Notes: generated from the letters alone by a model not told the origin. A stretch of DNA of 64,000 nt from Streptomyces sp. F63 (GCF_018070345.1 NZ_JAGPXX010000001.1:186001-250000); one strand, 5' to 3'; numbered from the stretch's first letter, positions 51,771 through 61,020 are shown. A program made the numbers and translations.

Positions 51771-53246
51771 TCAGGCCCAGGTGATGAGCCGCTTGGGGTG
51801 CTCCAGGATCGCCGCGGTGTCCGCGAGGACCTTCGAGCCCAGCTCACCGTCGACCAGCCGGTGGTCGAAGGACAGGCCGAGGGTCGTCACCTGACGCGGC
51901 TTGACCTTGCCCTTGTGCACCCACGGGCGCTCCTTCACCGCGCCGAAGGCGAGGATCGCGGACTCGCCGGGGTTGAGGATCGGCGTACCGGTGTCGACGC
52001 CGAAGACGCCGACGTTGGTGATGGTGACCGTGCCGCCCTGCATGGCCGCCGGGGAGGTCTTCCCCTCCCGGGCGGTGGCCACCAGCTCGCCCAGCGCCCG
52101 CGCGAGCTCCGGCAGGGTCTTGGCGTGCGCGTCCTTGATGTTCGGCACCATCAGACCGCGCGGAGTGGCCGCGGCGATGCCGAGGTTGACGTACTCCTTG
52201 TACACGATCTCCTGGCCGGCCTCGTCCCAGGCCGCGTTGATCTCCGGGTTCCGCCTGATCGCGACCAGCAGCGCCTTGGCGACCAGCAGCAGCGGGTTGA
52301 CCCGCAGCCCGGCCATCTCCGGGTCCTGCTTGAGCTCCTGGACGAGCTTCATCGTCCGCGTCACGTCGACGGTGATGAACTCCGTGACGTGCGGGGCGGT
52401 GAAGGCGCTGCCGGTCACCGCCTGGGCGGTGGCCTTCCGCACGCCCTTGATCGGCACCCGGGTCTCGCGTCCGCCGGCGGGCGCGGACACGGGCGCGGCG
52501 GCCGGTGCGGCGGGAGCGGGGGCCGGGGCCGTCTCCGGCGGCGCCGCCGGAGGGGCCGTCGCCGCGGCGGCCGCGGCGGCGGCGTGCACGTCCTCGCGGG
52601 TCACGATGGAGTCCGGGCCGGTCGGGACGACCGAGGCCAGATCGACGCCGAGGTCCTTGGCGAGCTTGCGGACCGGCGGCTTCGCGAGCGGCCGGGCGGC
52701 CTCCGGGGCACCGGCCGGCGGGGCCTGCGCCGGAACGGCGGCCGGGGGCTCCGCGGCGGGCACGACCGGCCCGCCGTTGGCCTGCCCGGCACCGGCACCG
52801 GCACCCGGCTGCGGCTTGCGCGCGCGGCGCTTGGTGGACGCGGCGGAGACGCCGTAGCCCACCAGCACCGGCTGCCGCTCCTGGGGCTGCTCCGGCTCGG
52901 CGGGGGCCGCCGGCTCCGCGGCCGGGGCGGGGGCCGCCTCCGCCGCGGGCGCGGCACCGCCGTCGTCGTCGCCGTCACCACCCGGCCGGGTGTCGACGGT
53001 GATGAAGACGGCGCCGACGTCGACCGTCGCCCCCTCCTCGAAGTGCAGTTCGCGCACCACGCCGTCGAAGGGGATGGGCAGTTCCACGGCCGCCTTGGCG
53101 GTCTCGACCTCGCAGACGGTCTGCCCGTCGGACACGGTGTCGCCGGGTGCCACGTACCACTTGAGGATCTCGGCCTCGGTGAGTCCCTCGCCCACGTCGG
53201 GCATCCGGAACTCGCGGAAGCGCTGGGAAGTCGCTGTCATCGTCAC
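51771..53246 (-). CDS. 2-oxoacid dehydrogenase E2 (dihydrolipoamide acyltransferase)
   Basis: A 491-residue E2 subunit. One lipoyl domain (residues 8-85) carries the lipoate on Lys51 in VETAKAAVELP. An Ala/Pro-rich linker, the peripheral-subunit-binding domain (PPVRKLAKDLGVDLASVVPTG) and the catalytic domain with SFDHRLVDGE near the C-terminus follow. It is the core of a branched-chain 2-oxoacid (or pyruvate) dehydrogenase, moving acyl groups from E1 to CoA. It is the last gene of the E1alpha-E1beta-E2 operon, 13 bp after E1beta. GTG at 53246 or ATG at 53240 can be the start. No E3 gene is adjacent. Confidence 0.93.
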   Translation of the reverse strand: MTMTATSQRFREFRMPDVGEGLTEAEILKWYVAPGDTVSDGQTVCEVETAKAAVELPIPFDGVVRELHFEEGATVDVGAVFITVDTRPGGDGDDDGGAAPAAEAAPAPAAEPAAPAEPEQPQERQPVLVGYGVSAASTKRRARKPQPGAGAGAGQANGGPVVPAAEPPAAVPAQAPPAGAPEAARPLAKPPVRKLAKDLGVDLASVVPTGPDSIVTREDVHAAAAAAAATAPPAAPPETAPAPAPAAPAAAPVSAPAGGRETRVPIKGVRKATAQAVTGSAFTAPHVTEFITVDVTRTMKLVQELKQDPEMAGLRVNPLLLVAKALLVAIRRNPEINAAWDEAGQEIVYKEYVNLGIAAATPRGLMVPNIKDAHAKTLPELARALGELVATAREGKTSPAAMQGGTVTITNVGVFGVDTGTPILNPGESAILAFGAVKERPWVHKGKVKPRQVTTLGLSFDHRLVDGELGSKVLADTAAILEHPKRLITWA

Positions 53247-53259
53247 TTTCCCCGTCCCT

Positions 53260-54249
53260 TCAGTACGCCAGAGCGCGGTCGACGGAGTCGAGCACCCGGT
53301 CCAGGCCGGGCAGGTACTCCTCCTCCAGCCTGGCCGGCGGGTACGGCGCGTGGTATCCGCCCACGCGCAGCACCGGGGCCTCCAGGTGGTAGAAGCACCG
53401 CTCGGTGATCCGGGCGGCGATCTCCGATCCCGTACCCAGGAATACCGGAGCCTCGTGCACGACGACCAGCCGCCCGGTCTTCTCCACCGAGCGCTGGACC
53501 GCGTCGAAGTCGATCGGGGACATCGAGCGGAGGTCGAGGACCTCCAGCGACTTGCCCTCCTCCGCCGCCGCGGCCGCGGCCTCCAGGCAGACCTTCACCA
53601 TCGGGCCGTAGGCGACGAGGGTGAGGTCGGTGCCCTCGCGGACGGTGACGGCCTCGTGCAGCGGGCCGGGGACGGCGGCGGTGTCCACCTCGCCCTTGTC
53701 CCAGTAGCGCCGCTTGGGCTCGAAGAAGATGACCGGGTCGTCGCTGCGGATCGCCTGCTGCATCATCCAGTAGGCGTCCGAGGCGTTCGACGGGGAGACG
53801 CACTTGAGCCCGGCGACGTGCGCGAACAGCGCCTCCGGCGACTCGCTGTGGTGTTCCACCGCGCCGATGCCGCCGCCGTAGGGGATGCGGATGACCACGG
53901 GCAGCTTGATCTTGCCGAGGGCCCGCGCGTGCATCTTGGCGAGCTGGGTGACGATCTGGTCGTACGCGGGGAAGACGAACCCGTCGAACTGGATCTCCAC
54001 GACGGGGCGGTAGCCGCGCAGCGCCATGCCGATGGCGGTGCCGACGATGCCGGACTCGGCGAGCGGGGTGTCGATGACCCGGTCCTCGCCGAAGTCCTTC
54101 TGCAGGCCGTCGGTGACGCGGAAGACGCCGCCGAGCTTGCCGACGTCCTCGCCCATGACCAGGACCTTGGCGTCGTCCTCCATGGCCTTGCGGAGGGATT
54201 CGTTGATCGCCTTGGCGATGGGAAGCTTCATGATCTTCTCGGCGGCCAT
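53260..54249 (-). CDS. 2-oxoacid dehydrogenase E1 beta subunit
   Basis: A 329-residue E1beta: KLPIAKAINESLRKAMEDD, VLVMGEDVGKLGGVFRVTDGL, VVEIQFDGFVFPAYDQIVTQLAKM, HHSESPEALFAHVAGLKCVSP and the C-terminal transketolase-like domain. Together with E1alpha it decarboxylates a 2-oxoacid with thiamine diphosphate. HHSESPEALFAH, rather than the pyruvate-type version, leans toward branched-chain 2-oxoacids, which would supply branched starter units for fatty acids. It begins one base after the E1alpha stop, on the same transcript. Confidence 0.94.
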   Translation of the reverse strand: MAAEKIMKLPIAKAINESLRKAMEDDAKVLVMGEDVGKLGGVFRVTDGLQKDFGEDRVIDTPLAESGIVGTAIGMALRGYRPVVEIQFDGFVFPAYDQIVTQLAKMHARALGKIKLPVVIRIPYGGGIGAVEHHSESPEALFAHVAGLKCVSPSNASDAYWMMQQAIRSDDPVIFFEPKRRYWDKGEVDTAAVPGPLHEAVTVREGTDLTLVAYGPMVKVCLEAAAAAAEEGKSLEVLDLRSMSPIDFDAVQRSVEKTGRLVVVHEAPVFLGTGSEIAARITERCFYHLEAPVLRVGGYHAPYPPARLEEEYLPGLDRVLDSVDRALAY

Positions 54250-54250
54250 G

Positions 54251-55417
54251 TCAGTTGCCCTCCTCGGCGAAGGACGCCTGGTAGGCGGCGAACTGCGCGC
54301 GTTCCTCGTCGACCAGGGCGTGGCCGTCCGCGTAGATGTGCTCGAAGATCGCCGTGGTGTCGGGGTCCGGCATCAGCCGGATCGCCTCGCGCACATGGCG
54401 GCCCAGTTCCTCGCTCTCCTGGTCCAGCGCGGCGAGGAACGCCGCGTCGGCGATGCCCTCGGCCTCCAGGTAGGCGCGCAGCCGCAGGATCGGGTCCTTG
54501 GCCTCCCAGGCCTCCCGCTCCTCGTCCCGCCGGTACTTGGTCGGGTCGTCGGAGGTGGTGTGGGCGCCCATGCGGTAGGTGAACGCCTCGACGAGGGTCG
54601 GGCCCTCGCCGCGGCGGGCGCGCTCCAGCGCGGAGCGGGTGACGGCGAGGCAGGCCAGGACGTCGTTGCCGTCGACCCGGACGCCGGGGAAGCCGTAGCC
54701 CTGGGCGCGCTGGTACAGCGGGACGCGGGTCTGCTTCTCGGTGGGCTCGGAGATGGCCCACTGGTTGTTCTGGCAGAAGAAGACCACCGGAGCGTTGTAG
54801 ACCGCTGAGAAGGTGAACGCCTCGGCCACGTCGCCCTGGCTGCTCGCGCCGTCGCCGAAGTAGGCGATCACGGCGGAGTCGGCGCCGTCCTTGGCCACGC
54901 CCATGGCGTAGCCGGTGGCGTGCAGCGCCTGGGAGCCGATGACGATCGTGTAGAGGTGGAAGTTGTTGCCCGTCGGGTCCCAGCCGCCGTTGTTCACGCC
55001 GCGGAACATGCCCAGCAGGTTGGTCGGGTCCACGCCCCGGCACCAGGCGACGCCGTGCTCGCGGTAGGTGGGGAAGACGTAGTCGTCGTCCCGCAGGGCG
55101 CGGCCGGAGCCGATCTGCGCGGCCTCCTGGCCCAGCAGGGAGGCCCACAGGCCCAGCTCGCCCTGGCGCTGGAGCGCGGTGGCCTCGGCGTCGAAGCGGC
55201 GGGTCAGCACCATGTCCCGGTACAGCCCGCGCAGCTCCTCCGGGCCGAGGTCGATGGAGTACTCGGGGTGCTCGACGCGCTTGCCCTCGGGCGTCAGTAG
55301 CTGTACGAGCTCGGGCTGCCCGGCGGTGTCCGGTGCCCCCGCCGGTGGCTTCTTGGCGCCGGCGCGCTTCGCTGTGGTGCGGCGTGGCTTGCGCCCCGCG
55401 GTGCTCTCCACGGTCAC
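54251..55417 (-). CDS. 2-oxoacid dehydrogenase E1 alpha subunit
   Basis: A 388-residue E1alpha. After a basic N-terminal tail (GRKPRRTTAKRAGAKKPP), the thiamine-diphosphate fold follows: YRDMVLTRRFDAEATALQRQG, FPTYREHGVAW, and the GDGASSQGDVAEAF...CQNNQWAISEP motif near residues 187-220. The start is the GTG with GAGGAG six bases ahead; a second GTG lies two codons on. It is the first gene of the operon, and a long dyad lies about 210 bp upstream. The branched-chain assignment is favoured, but pyruvate cannot be excluded. Confidence 0.94.
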   Translation of the reverse strand: MTVESTAGRKPRRTTAKRAGAKKPPAGAPDTAGQPELVQLLTPEGKRVEHPEYSIDLGPEELRGLYRDMVLTRRFDAEATALQRQGELGLWASLLGQEAAQIGSGRALRDDDYVFPTYREHGVAWCRGVDPTNLLGMFRGVNNGGWDPTGNNFHLYTIVIGSQALHATGYAMGVAKDGADSAVIAYFGDGASSQGDVAEAFTFSAVYNAPVVFFCQNNQWAISEPTEKQTRVPLYQRAQGYGFPGVRVDGNDVLACLAVTRSALERARRGEGPTLVEAFTYRMGAHTTSDDPTKYRRDEEREAWEAKDPILRLRAYLEAEGIADAAFLAALDQESEELGRHVREAIRLMPDPDTTAIFEHIYADGHALVDEERAQFAAYQASFAEEGN

Positions 55418-55820
55418 GGTGTGCTCCTCCGTCTGTCCGGCCCCCGGGGTCGCCGGTGGCCCAGTAGGTCCCCTTGCCGACGGCAGGGGGGGCTCACCCG
55501 ATTCGAACGGCGCACGGGGTGGGTGCGGCTGCCGGACCGGGCGTGACAGGCGCCCGGATCTGGCCGCAGGACGCACGTTACCCAGTGGCCCGCATTCCTG
55601 CGAAACCCCCTCTGACCTGGGATTTTGCTTGGATTTCCAAGTAAATCGGGTAGGTCGGGGAACACCACTGGTCACAGCCCTGCGACAGCCGGGACTACGG
55701 CACGTTAACCCGGGGGGCAAGAGCACGGGAAGAGTTCGCGGGGATAAGCCGGAGCGAGAGCCCGTCTTATTGAGGCCCCGGTTCCGGATCGGGTACGCAG
55801 CGTGATCTAACATTTGACGA
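55418..55820. other. Divergent promoter region, E1alpha / phosphotransferase
   Basis: About 400 bp. It contains the 22-bp dyad at 55624-55645 in an AT-richer stretch and, just before the phosphotransferase start, a TAACAT box seven bases upstream of its GTG, suggesting a leaderless transcript. The E1alpha-proximal part shows no other structure. Confidence 0.55.
55624..55645. promoter_or_regulatory. Dyad upstream of the dehydrogenase operon
   Basis: The core CTTGGATTTCCAAG (55628-55641) is a perfect 6-2-6 inverted repeat. TTT and AAA flanks extend the symmetry to 22 bp with one mismatch. Size and AT-rich centre suit an Lrp/AsnC-type (BkdR) or GntR-type regulator. Confidence 0.6.
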
Positions 55821-57029
55821 GTGCCGCGCTCATCCGTTGCCCCCGCTCCGCCGGATCCCGTCCCGGACCCCCTCCAGGGCCCCGTCACCCCGGCGGCAGC
55901 CCTCTCTCCGGCGGTCCGGCCGGGCAGCGGTCCCGGCAGCCCCGGCGCGGAGACCCCCGGCGCGGGCACCCTGGCCGTCCTGCTGCGCCGCTACGGGCTC
56001 GGCGAGGCGCTGTCCTGCGAACGGGTGACGCAGGGCCTGCTCAACCGCGGCTACGCCCTGGTCACCACCCGCGGCCGCTTCTTCCTCAAACACCATCTCG
56101 ACGGCGACAGCCCCGCCATCTCCCGCCAGCACCGCGCGACCGCCCGGCTCGCGGCGCTCGGCCTGCCCGCCGTTCCGCCGCTGGCCGACACCGGCGGATC
56201 CACCGTCGCCGTCACCGGGGGGCGCTGCTTCGCCCTGCACCCCTGGATCGACGGCCGGCACCGCTACGGGGCCCAGCTCACCCGCGGCGAATGCGGACAG
56301 CTCGGCGAACTCCTCGGCCGGGTGCACACCGCGCTGGAACGGACCATGCCGCCCGCGCCGCGCGCGGCACCGGGGGCGGGCGGCACCGCGCCCGGCGACC
56401 GCCTCCGCTTACCCGGCCAGCGCCGACCCGCCTCCCCCACCAGCCCGCCCGCCCTGGCCAGCGCCGACCCCGCCGACACCTACGCCCTGATCGAGGAGCT
56501 CCTGGCCCGCGCCCGCCGCCGCCCGCAGCGCGACGCCTTCGACGAACTCGCCGAGCACCGGCTCACCGAGCGGCGCGCCCTGCTCGGCCGCCACGCCCAC
56601 CGGCGCCCCCGGCCGGGTGCCGAGCCCGCCGCGGGCTGGGTGCACGGCGACTTCCATCCGCTGAACCTCCTCTACCGGGGCACCGAACCGGCCGCGATCG
56701 TCGACTGGGACCGGCTGAGCGTCCAGCCGCGCGCCGAGGAGGCCGTACGGGCCGCGGCGATCTTCTTCGTCCGTCCCCGCGGCCCCCTCGCCCTGCCCAA
56801 GGTCCGCTGCTACGCGCGCGGCTACCGGCGGGCCTCCGGAGCGGCCCCGGGCGAACTGGCCGCGGCCGTCCACCGGGTGTGGTGGGAACGGCTGAACGAC
56901 TTCTGGATGCTGCGCTGGCGCTACGAACTGCGCGACCCGCGCGCCGACGCCCAGTTCCCCGCGGCGGCGGCCCTGGCCGTGTGGTGGACCGAGCACTACG
57001 ACGCGGTACGGGACGCCTTCACCACCTGA
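55821..57029 (+). CDS. Aminoglycoside-phosphotransferase-fold kinase
   Basis: A 402-residue protein of the APH/choline-kinase superfamily. The N-terminus is Pro-rich. The catalytic loop WVHGDFHPLNLLYRG (catalytic Asp) and the metal-binding AAIVDWDRLSVQP are intact; GRFFLKHHLDG supplies the ATP-lysine. Closest in shape to homoserine-kinase-II or maltokinase-like small-molecule kinases; the substrate is unknown, and drug resistance should not be assumed. A Pro/Arg-rich insertion sits near residues 175-215. GTG start, probably leaderless. Confidence 0.85.
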   Translation: MPRSSVAPAPPDPVPDPLQGPVTPAAALSPAVRPGSGPGSPGAETPGAGTLAVLLRRYGLGEALSCERVTQGLLNRGYALVTTRGRFFLKHHLDGDSPAISRQHRATARLAALGLPAVPPLADTGGSTVAVTGGRCFALHPWIDGRHRYGAQLTRGECGQLGELLGRVHTALERTMPPAPRAAPGAGGTAPGDRLRLPGQRRPASPTSPPALASADPADTYALIEELLARARRRPQRDAFDELAEHRLTERRALLGRHAHRRPRPGAEPAAGWVHGDFHPLNLLYRGTEPAAIVDWDRLSVQPRAEEAVRAAAIFFVRPRGPLALPKVRCYARGYRRASGAAPGELAAAVHRVWWERLNDFWMLRWRYELRDPRADAQFPAAAALAVWWTEHYDAVRDAFTT

Positions 57030-57073
57030 GGGCCGGGGAACCGGCCGGGGCGGACGGCCCCCGGAACGACGGC

Positions 57074-57113
57074 GGCCCCTCCGTGCCGGAGGGAGCTCCG
57101 GTGCGAAGGGGCC
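57074..57113. terminator. Possible bidirectional terminator
   Basis: GGCCCCT (57074-57080) and AGGGGCC (57107-57113) form an outer stem with inner CCG/CGG pairing. It lies between the convergent phosphotransferase and kinase genes. Confidence 0.4.
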
Positions 57114-57160
57114 TGCTCACCGCTGCGGCCACGGGAAAGCCGGACAGGGGAACCGGGGGA

Positions 57161-58792
57161 TCAGCCCTCGGCCGCCCCTCCCGTCGTCACGCCCTCGTCG
57201 GTCCCGCCGACACCGCCCGGGTCGCCGCCGGCACCGCCCGGGTCGCCCGTGTCGCCACCGGGATCCCCGGTGGCGCCGGGGTCGCTGCCCGGGTCACTCG
57301 GGGTGCTCTCGGACGGAGGCGCCGAAGGGGACTCGGGCGGGGCGCTGGTGGTCGTCTCACCGGCGGTCGGATCCTGGGACGGGGTGTACTCGCCGCTCGG
57401 CTGTTCGGGCGTGTAGTCCTGGTCCTGGCCGCCGGTGCCGGGCGCCGTCTCCGGGTCCTGGGTGGCCTCGCCCTCCGGCGACTGCGACCTCTCGGTGTCG
57501 TCCTGGCTCCGGGAGGCGGTCGGCGACGGCTTCTGGTCCGGCTCCTTGCCGCCACCGCCCCAGTCGAGCGCGAAGACGATCCCCACTGCCATGGCGACCG
57601 CCGCCAGCGCCGCCACGAGCAGCAGCGGGCCGCGGCCCCGGCCGGAGCCGCCCCGGCCCCCGTCATAGCGGGTGCCGTCGAAGCCGCCGTCGTCGCCCCG
57701 CGGGGGACCCAGCAGCGGGGCGGGGATCTGCGAGGTGTCACCGCCCGCCGGCATCATGGCGGTCGCGCCGGCGGCCGGGCCGGCCGTCGGGGCGGCGCCC
57801 GCCGCGGCGACGGTGCCGGTGTCCCAGCTGCCGGTGTGGCCGCCGTGCTCGGTCAGCATCTGCAGGGCGTACTGCGCCAGCCCGCGCATCTCCTCGGCCG
57901 TCTGGAACCGGTCGTCCGGATCCTTGGCCAGCGAGCGCATCACCAGCCCGTCCAGCTCCGGCGGCACGGAGTCCGACACCCGGGACGGCGGCACCGGCAT
58001 GTCCTGGACGTGCTGGTAGACCACCGACAGCGGGCTCTCGCCGGTGAACGGCGGGCGGTGCGCCAGCAGTTCGTAGAGCAGGCAGCCGGTGGCGTACAGG
58101 TCGGAGCGGGTGTCCACGGTCTTGCCGAGGGCCTGTTCCGGCGAGAGGTACTGCGGGGTGCCCATGACCATGCCGGTCTGCGTCATCGTGGACTGCGCGC
58201 CGTGCAGCGCACGGGCGATGCCGAAGTCCATGACCTTGACCGCGCCCGTGTTGGTGATGATCACGTTCGCGGGCTTGATGTCGCGGTGCACGATGCCGTG
58301 GTGGTGGCTGTAGGCCAGCGCCTCCAGCACCCCGGAGACGATGATCAGTGCCTGGTCCGGCGGCGGCGCCTCGGAGTCGATCAGCAGATCCCGGATCGTC
58401 CGGCCCTCGACGAGCTCCATGACGATGTAGGGGACGGTGCTTCCGCCGATCACGTCCTCGCCGGAGTCGTAGACCGCGACGACCGCGTGGTGGTTGAGGC
58501 CCGCGACCGACTGGGCCTCGCGCGTGAAGCGGGCCTTCGAGACCGGGTCCTCCGCGAGATCGGAGCGCAGCAGCTTCACCGCGACGGTGCGGCCGAGCCG
58601 TACGTCCTCGGCGGCGAAGACCTCCGCCATGCCACCGCGGCCGAGCCGGTGGGTCAGGCGGTAGCGCCCGTCCCCGACCAGTCCGCCGTCGCCCCACAGC
58701 TCGGGGGAGTCACCGGGGCCGCCGTTCCCGTTCCCGTTGCCGCCGTTCGCCGGTTCGGATTCGGACGGGCCCCCGGAGCGCGTCTGTGCCAT
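57161..58792 (-). CDS. Membrane Ser/Thr protein kinase A
   Basis: A 543-residue eukaryotic-type kinase. A Gly/Asn-rich start is followed by the kinase domain (43-310): GRGGMAEVF, Lys73 in VAVKLL, Asp171 in VHRDIKPANV and DFGIARAL. A linker leads to one membrane helix (LLLVAALAAVAMAVGIVFAL, near 405) and an outside tail of Pro/Ser/Gly/Asp-rich sequence without a folded sensor domain. No PASTA repeats are visible. It is divergent from a second kinase gene 359 bp away. Targets unknown. Confidence 0.92.
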   Translation of the reverse strand: MAQTRSGGPSESEPANGGNGNGNGGPGDSPELWGDGGLVGDGRYRLTHRLGRGGMAEVFAAEDVRLGRTVAVKLLRSDLAEDPVSKARFTREAQSVAGLNHHAVVAVYDSGEDVIGGSTVPYIVMELVEGRTIRDLLIDSEAPPPDQALIIVSGVLEALAYSHHHGIVHRDIKPANVIITNTGAVKVMDFGIARALHGAQSTMTQTGMVMGTPQYLSPEQALGKTVDTRSDLYATGCLLYELLAHRPPFTGESPLSVVYQHVQDMPVPPSRVSDSVPPELDGLVMRSLAKDPDDRFQTAEEMRGLAQYALQMLTEHGGHTGSWDTGTVAAAGAAPTAGPAAGATAMMPAGGDTSQIPAPLLGPPRGDDGGFDGTRYDGGRGGSGRGRGPLLLVAALAAVAMAVGIVFALDWGGGGKEPDQKPSPTASRSQDDTERSQSPEGEATQDPETAPGTGGQDQDYTPEQPSGEYTPSQDPTAGETTTSAPPESPSAPPSESTPSDPGSDPGATGDPGGDTGDPGGAGGDPGGVGGTDEGVTTGGAAEG

Positions 58793-59151
58793 CAGTCCTC
58801 GCCGTAGTCATCTGTCCGCTGTGCGCGGTCCGGGTCCCCCTCGTCGAATCCCCTGCCGCCGGCTCGGGACCCTGGGGTCTTCCGGGAGGCACGCTACAGC
58901 CTCCGCACGGCGCGCCGTCCCCCGGTGGACAGACCATCCAATCCGCTGAGGGGGTGCGGAGGCAAATCCCGGGTCCGTCCGTGGGGATGCTGTAACGCTT
59001 CCCGAACTCTTCTCGCCCATCCGGTCACGGAACGGGCACCCGGCTTGACGTGGCCGACCCCTGCGGCAGACTTGGCCGGTAATCACGGTTGTTCGAGCAG
59101 CCGGCCGGGGCCCGCATCCACACGGCCGTCCGCACAGGGGGAGTCAGTCAC
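58793..59151. other. Divergent promoter region between two kinase genes
   Basis: About 360 bp. CGGCTTGACGTGG near 59040 may be a -35 element for the plus-strand kinase gene. No repeat or dyad stands out, and there is no coding frame of weight. Confidence 0.4.
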
Positions 59152-60897
59152 ATGAGCGAGGACGGCGGGCAGGGCCGCTACGAGGGGCGCTCGGTCGCGG
59201 GCGGGCGGTACCGGCTGCGCGACCTCCTCGGCGCGGGCGGAATGGCCTCCGTGCACCTGGCGTACGACACGGTGCTGGACCGGCAGGTGGCCATCAAGGT
59301 CCTGCACACCGAGCTGGGCCGCGAGGAGGCGTTCCGCGAGCGGTTCCGGCGCGAGGCGCAGTCGGTCGCCAAACTCTCCCACACCAACATCGTCTCCGTG
59401 TTCGACACCGGCGAGGACACCCTCTCCGATGCCGAGGGCGGCGGCAAGATGCCCTACATCGTCATGGAGTACGTGGAGGGGCGCCCGCTGCGCTCCGTGC
59501 TCGACGACGACATCGCCCGGTACGGCGCGATGCCCGCCGACAAGGCCCTGCGGATCGCGGGCGACGTGCTGGCGGCCCTTGAGGTCAGCCACGAGATGGG
59601 CCTGGTCCACCGGGACATCAAGCCGGGCAACGTCATGATGAACAAGCGCGACGTGGTCAAGGTCATGGACTTCGGCATCGCGCGGGCCATGCAGTCCGGC
59701 GTCACGTCGATGACGCAGACCGGCATGGTCGTCGGCACCCCCCAGTACCTCTCGCCGGAGCAGGCGCTGGGGCGCGGCGTCGACGCCCGCTCCGACCTCT
59801 ACTCGGTCGGCATCCTGCTCTTCGAACTGCTCACCGGGCAGCTGCCGTTCGACGCCGATTCGCCGCTGGCCATCGCCTACGCGCATGTGCAGGAGGAGCC
59901 GCCCGTCCCGTCGTCCGTCAACCGCTCCCTGCCCCCGGCGGTGGACGCGCTCATCGCCCGGGCGCTGAAGAAGAACCCGAACGAGCGCTTCCCCACGGCG
60001 GAGGCGATGCGCGCCGAGTGCGCGCGGGTGGCGTCCGCGGGCCAGACCGGCGCCGCCCCGGCGATCAGCGACGGCTGGGCGGGAGCGCGGAACAGCGGTG
60101 CGGGGGTGGGCTCGGCCGTCTTCCCGCCGCTGGACCAGCAGAACCCCGCCGCGTACGCGCAGGGTGCGCAGGGCGTGCCGGGCGCGCAGACCCCGTACCA
60201 GCCGTCGCCCGTACCGGGCTCCCCGGGGCCGGGCGGCTTCGGTCCCTCCACTCCGCCGCCGCCCAGCTACCCGATGGGCCGGCAGGGCTATCCGACGCCC
60301 TCCCCGTACGGGCCCTCCGGCCCGGCCGCACCGTACAGCCTCTCGCCGCAGCCCGGCGGGGGCGGTACGGCCGGCACGGGCGGCACGGGCGGCGGCAGGA
60401 GCACCATGCCGTTCCTGGTGGGCGCCCTCGTCGTGGGCCTGCTGGCCGTGGGCGGTCTGATCACGGCCCTGGTCCTCAACAACGGCGCCGATGACGGCGG
60501 CGACAAGCAGCAGGCCGGCAGCGGGCAGACCGGGCCGGCGGACCCGTCGGCCGGCGGGACCGCCGACGCCGAGGGCGGCGAGGGCGGCGAAGCCGCTCCG
60601 GTCAAGGAGGTCCCGGAGGACAAGAGCCGGACGATCGACCCGGAGAAGTGCACCGACGCCTACGAGCACTACGACGACAAGGACGCGGTGACCATGCCCG
60701 ATCTGCGCTTCCGCCACATCGCGTCGGTGAAGGACTGCATGAACGAGGCGGGCTGGAAGTACAACGACCTCGAGTACGAGGACTCCTCCATCTGGGGGAA
60801 GAACGCCGTTCTGGAGCAGATCCCCCGCAAGGGCGAGCCGTTCGACCCGGACAAGGACACGATCACGCTGACGGTCGCCACGGGCAAGCCCGAATAG
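59152..60897 (+). CDS. Membrane Ser/Thr protein kinase B with PASTA-like tail
   Basis: A 581-residue kinase. Catalytic features: GAGGMASVH, Lys49 in VAIKVL, Asp155 in VHRDIKPGNV, DFGIARAM. After a Pro/Gln/Gly-rich linker a single helix (FLVGALVVGLLAVGGLITALVL, near 425) crosses the membrane. The outer C-terminal 70 residues (VTMPDLRFRHIASVKDCMNEAGW ... ILEQ-type turn, DTITLTVATG) resemble one PASTA domain with two cysteines (KCTDAY; KDCMNE) that could pair. It may sense cell-wall fragments. The start follows GGGGAG. It is closely similar in its kinase half to the neighbour at 57161. Confidence 0.92.
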   Translation: MSEDGGQGRYEGRSVAGGRYRLRDLLGAGGMASVHLAYDTVLDRQVAIKVLHTELGREEAFRERFRREAQSVAKLSHTNIVSVFDTGEDTLSDAEGGGKMPYIVMEYVEGRPLRSVLDDDIARYGAMPADKALRIAGDVLAALEVSHEMGLVHRDIKPGNVMMNKRDVVKVMDFGIARAMQSGVTSMTQTGMVVGTPQYLSPEQALGRGVDARSDLYSVGILLFELLTGQLPFDADSPLAIAYAHVQEEPPVPSSVNRSLPPAVDALIARALKKNPNERFPTAEAMRAECARVASAGQTGAAPAISDGWAGARNSGAGVGSAVFPPLDQQNPAAYAQGAQGVPGAQTPYQPSPVPGSPGPGGFGPSTPPPPSYPMGRQGYPTPSPYGPSGPAAPYSLSPQPGGGGTAGTGGTGGGRSTMPFLVGALVVGLLAVGGLITALVLNNGADDGGDKQQAGSGQTGPADPSAGGTADAEGGEGGEAAPVKEVPEDKSRTIDPEKCTDAYEHYDDKDAVTMPDLRFRHIASVKDCMNEAGWKYNDLEYEDSSIWGKNAVLEQIPRKGEPFDPDKDTITLTVATGKPE

Positions 60898-60961
60898 GCG
60901 GCCTCCGGCCCCGGCCCCGGCCCGGCGCGAGCGCGGGGCCCCGGGCGCGGAGCCGGCGACG

Positions 60962-61020
60962 ACGGCCGGGGCCCGGCACGCGGCGTGCGATGCGCGCCGT
61001 GCGTGCCGGGCCCCGGCCGT
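60962..61020. terminator. Very long perfect hairpin
   Basis: Positions 60962-60981 (ACGGCCGGGGCCCGGCACGC) are the exact reverse complement of 61001-61020, a 20-bp stem with a 19-nt loop. It separates the convergent kinase B and proteasome-activator genes and probably ends both transcripts. Confidence 0.8.

Noticed and set aside
55821..57029. Aminoglycoside resistance gene
   Set aside because: Only the general phosphotransferase fold is visible; many metabolic kinases share it and no resistance context is present.
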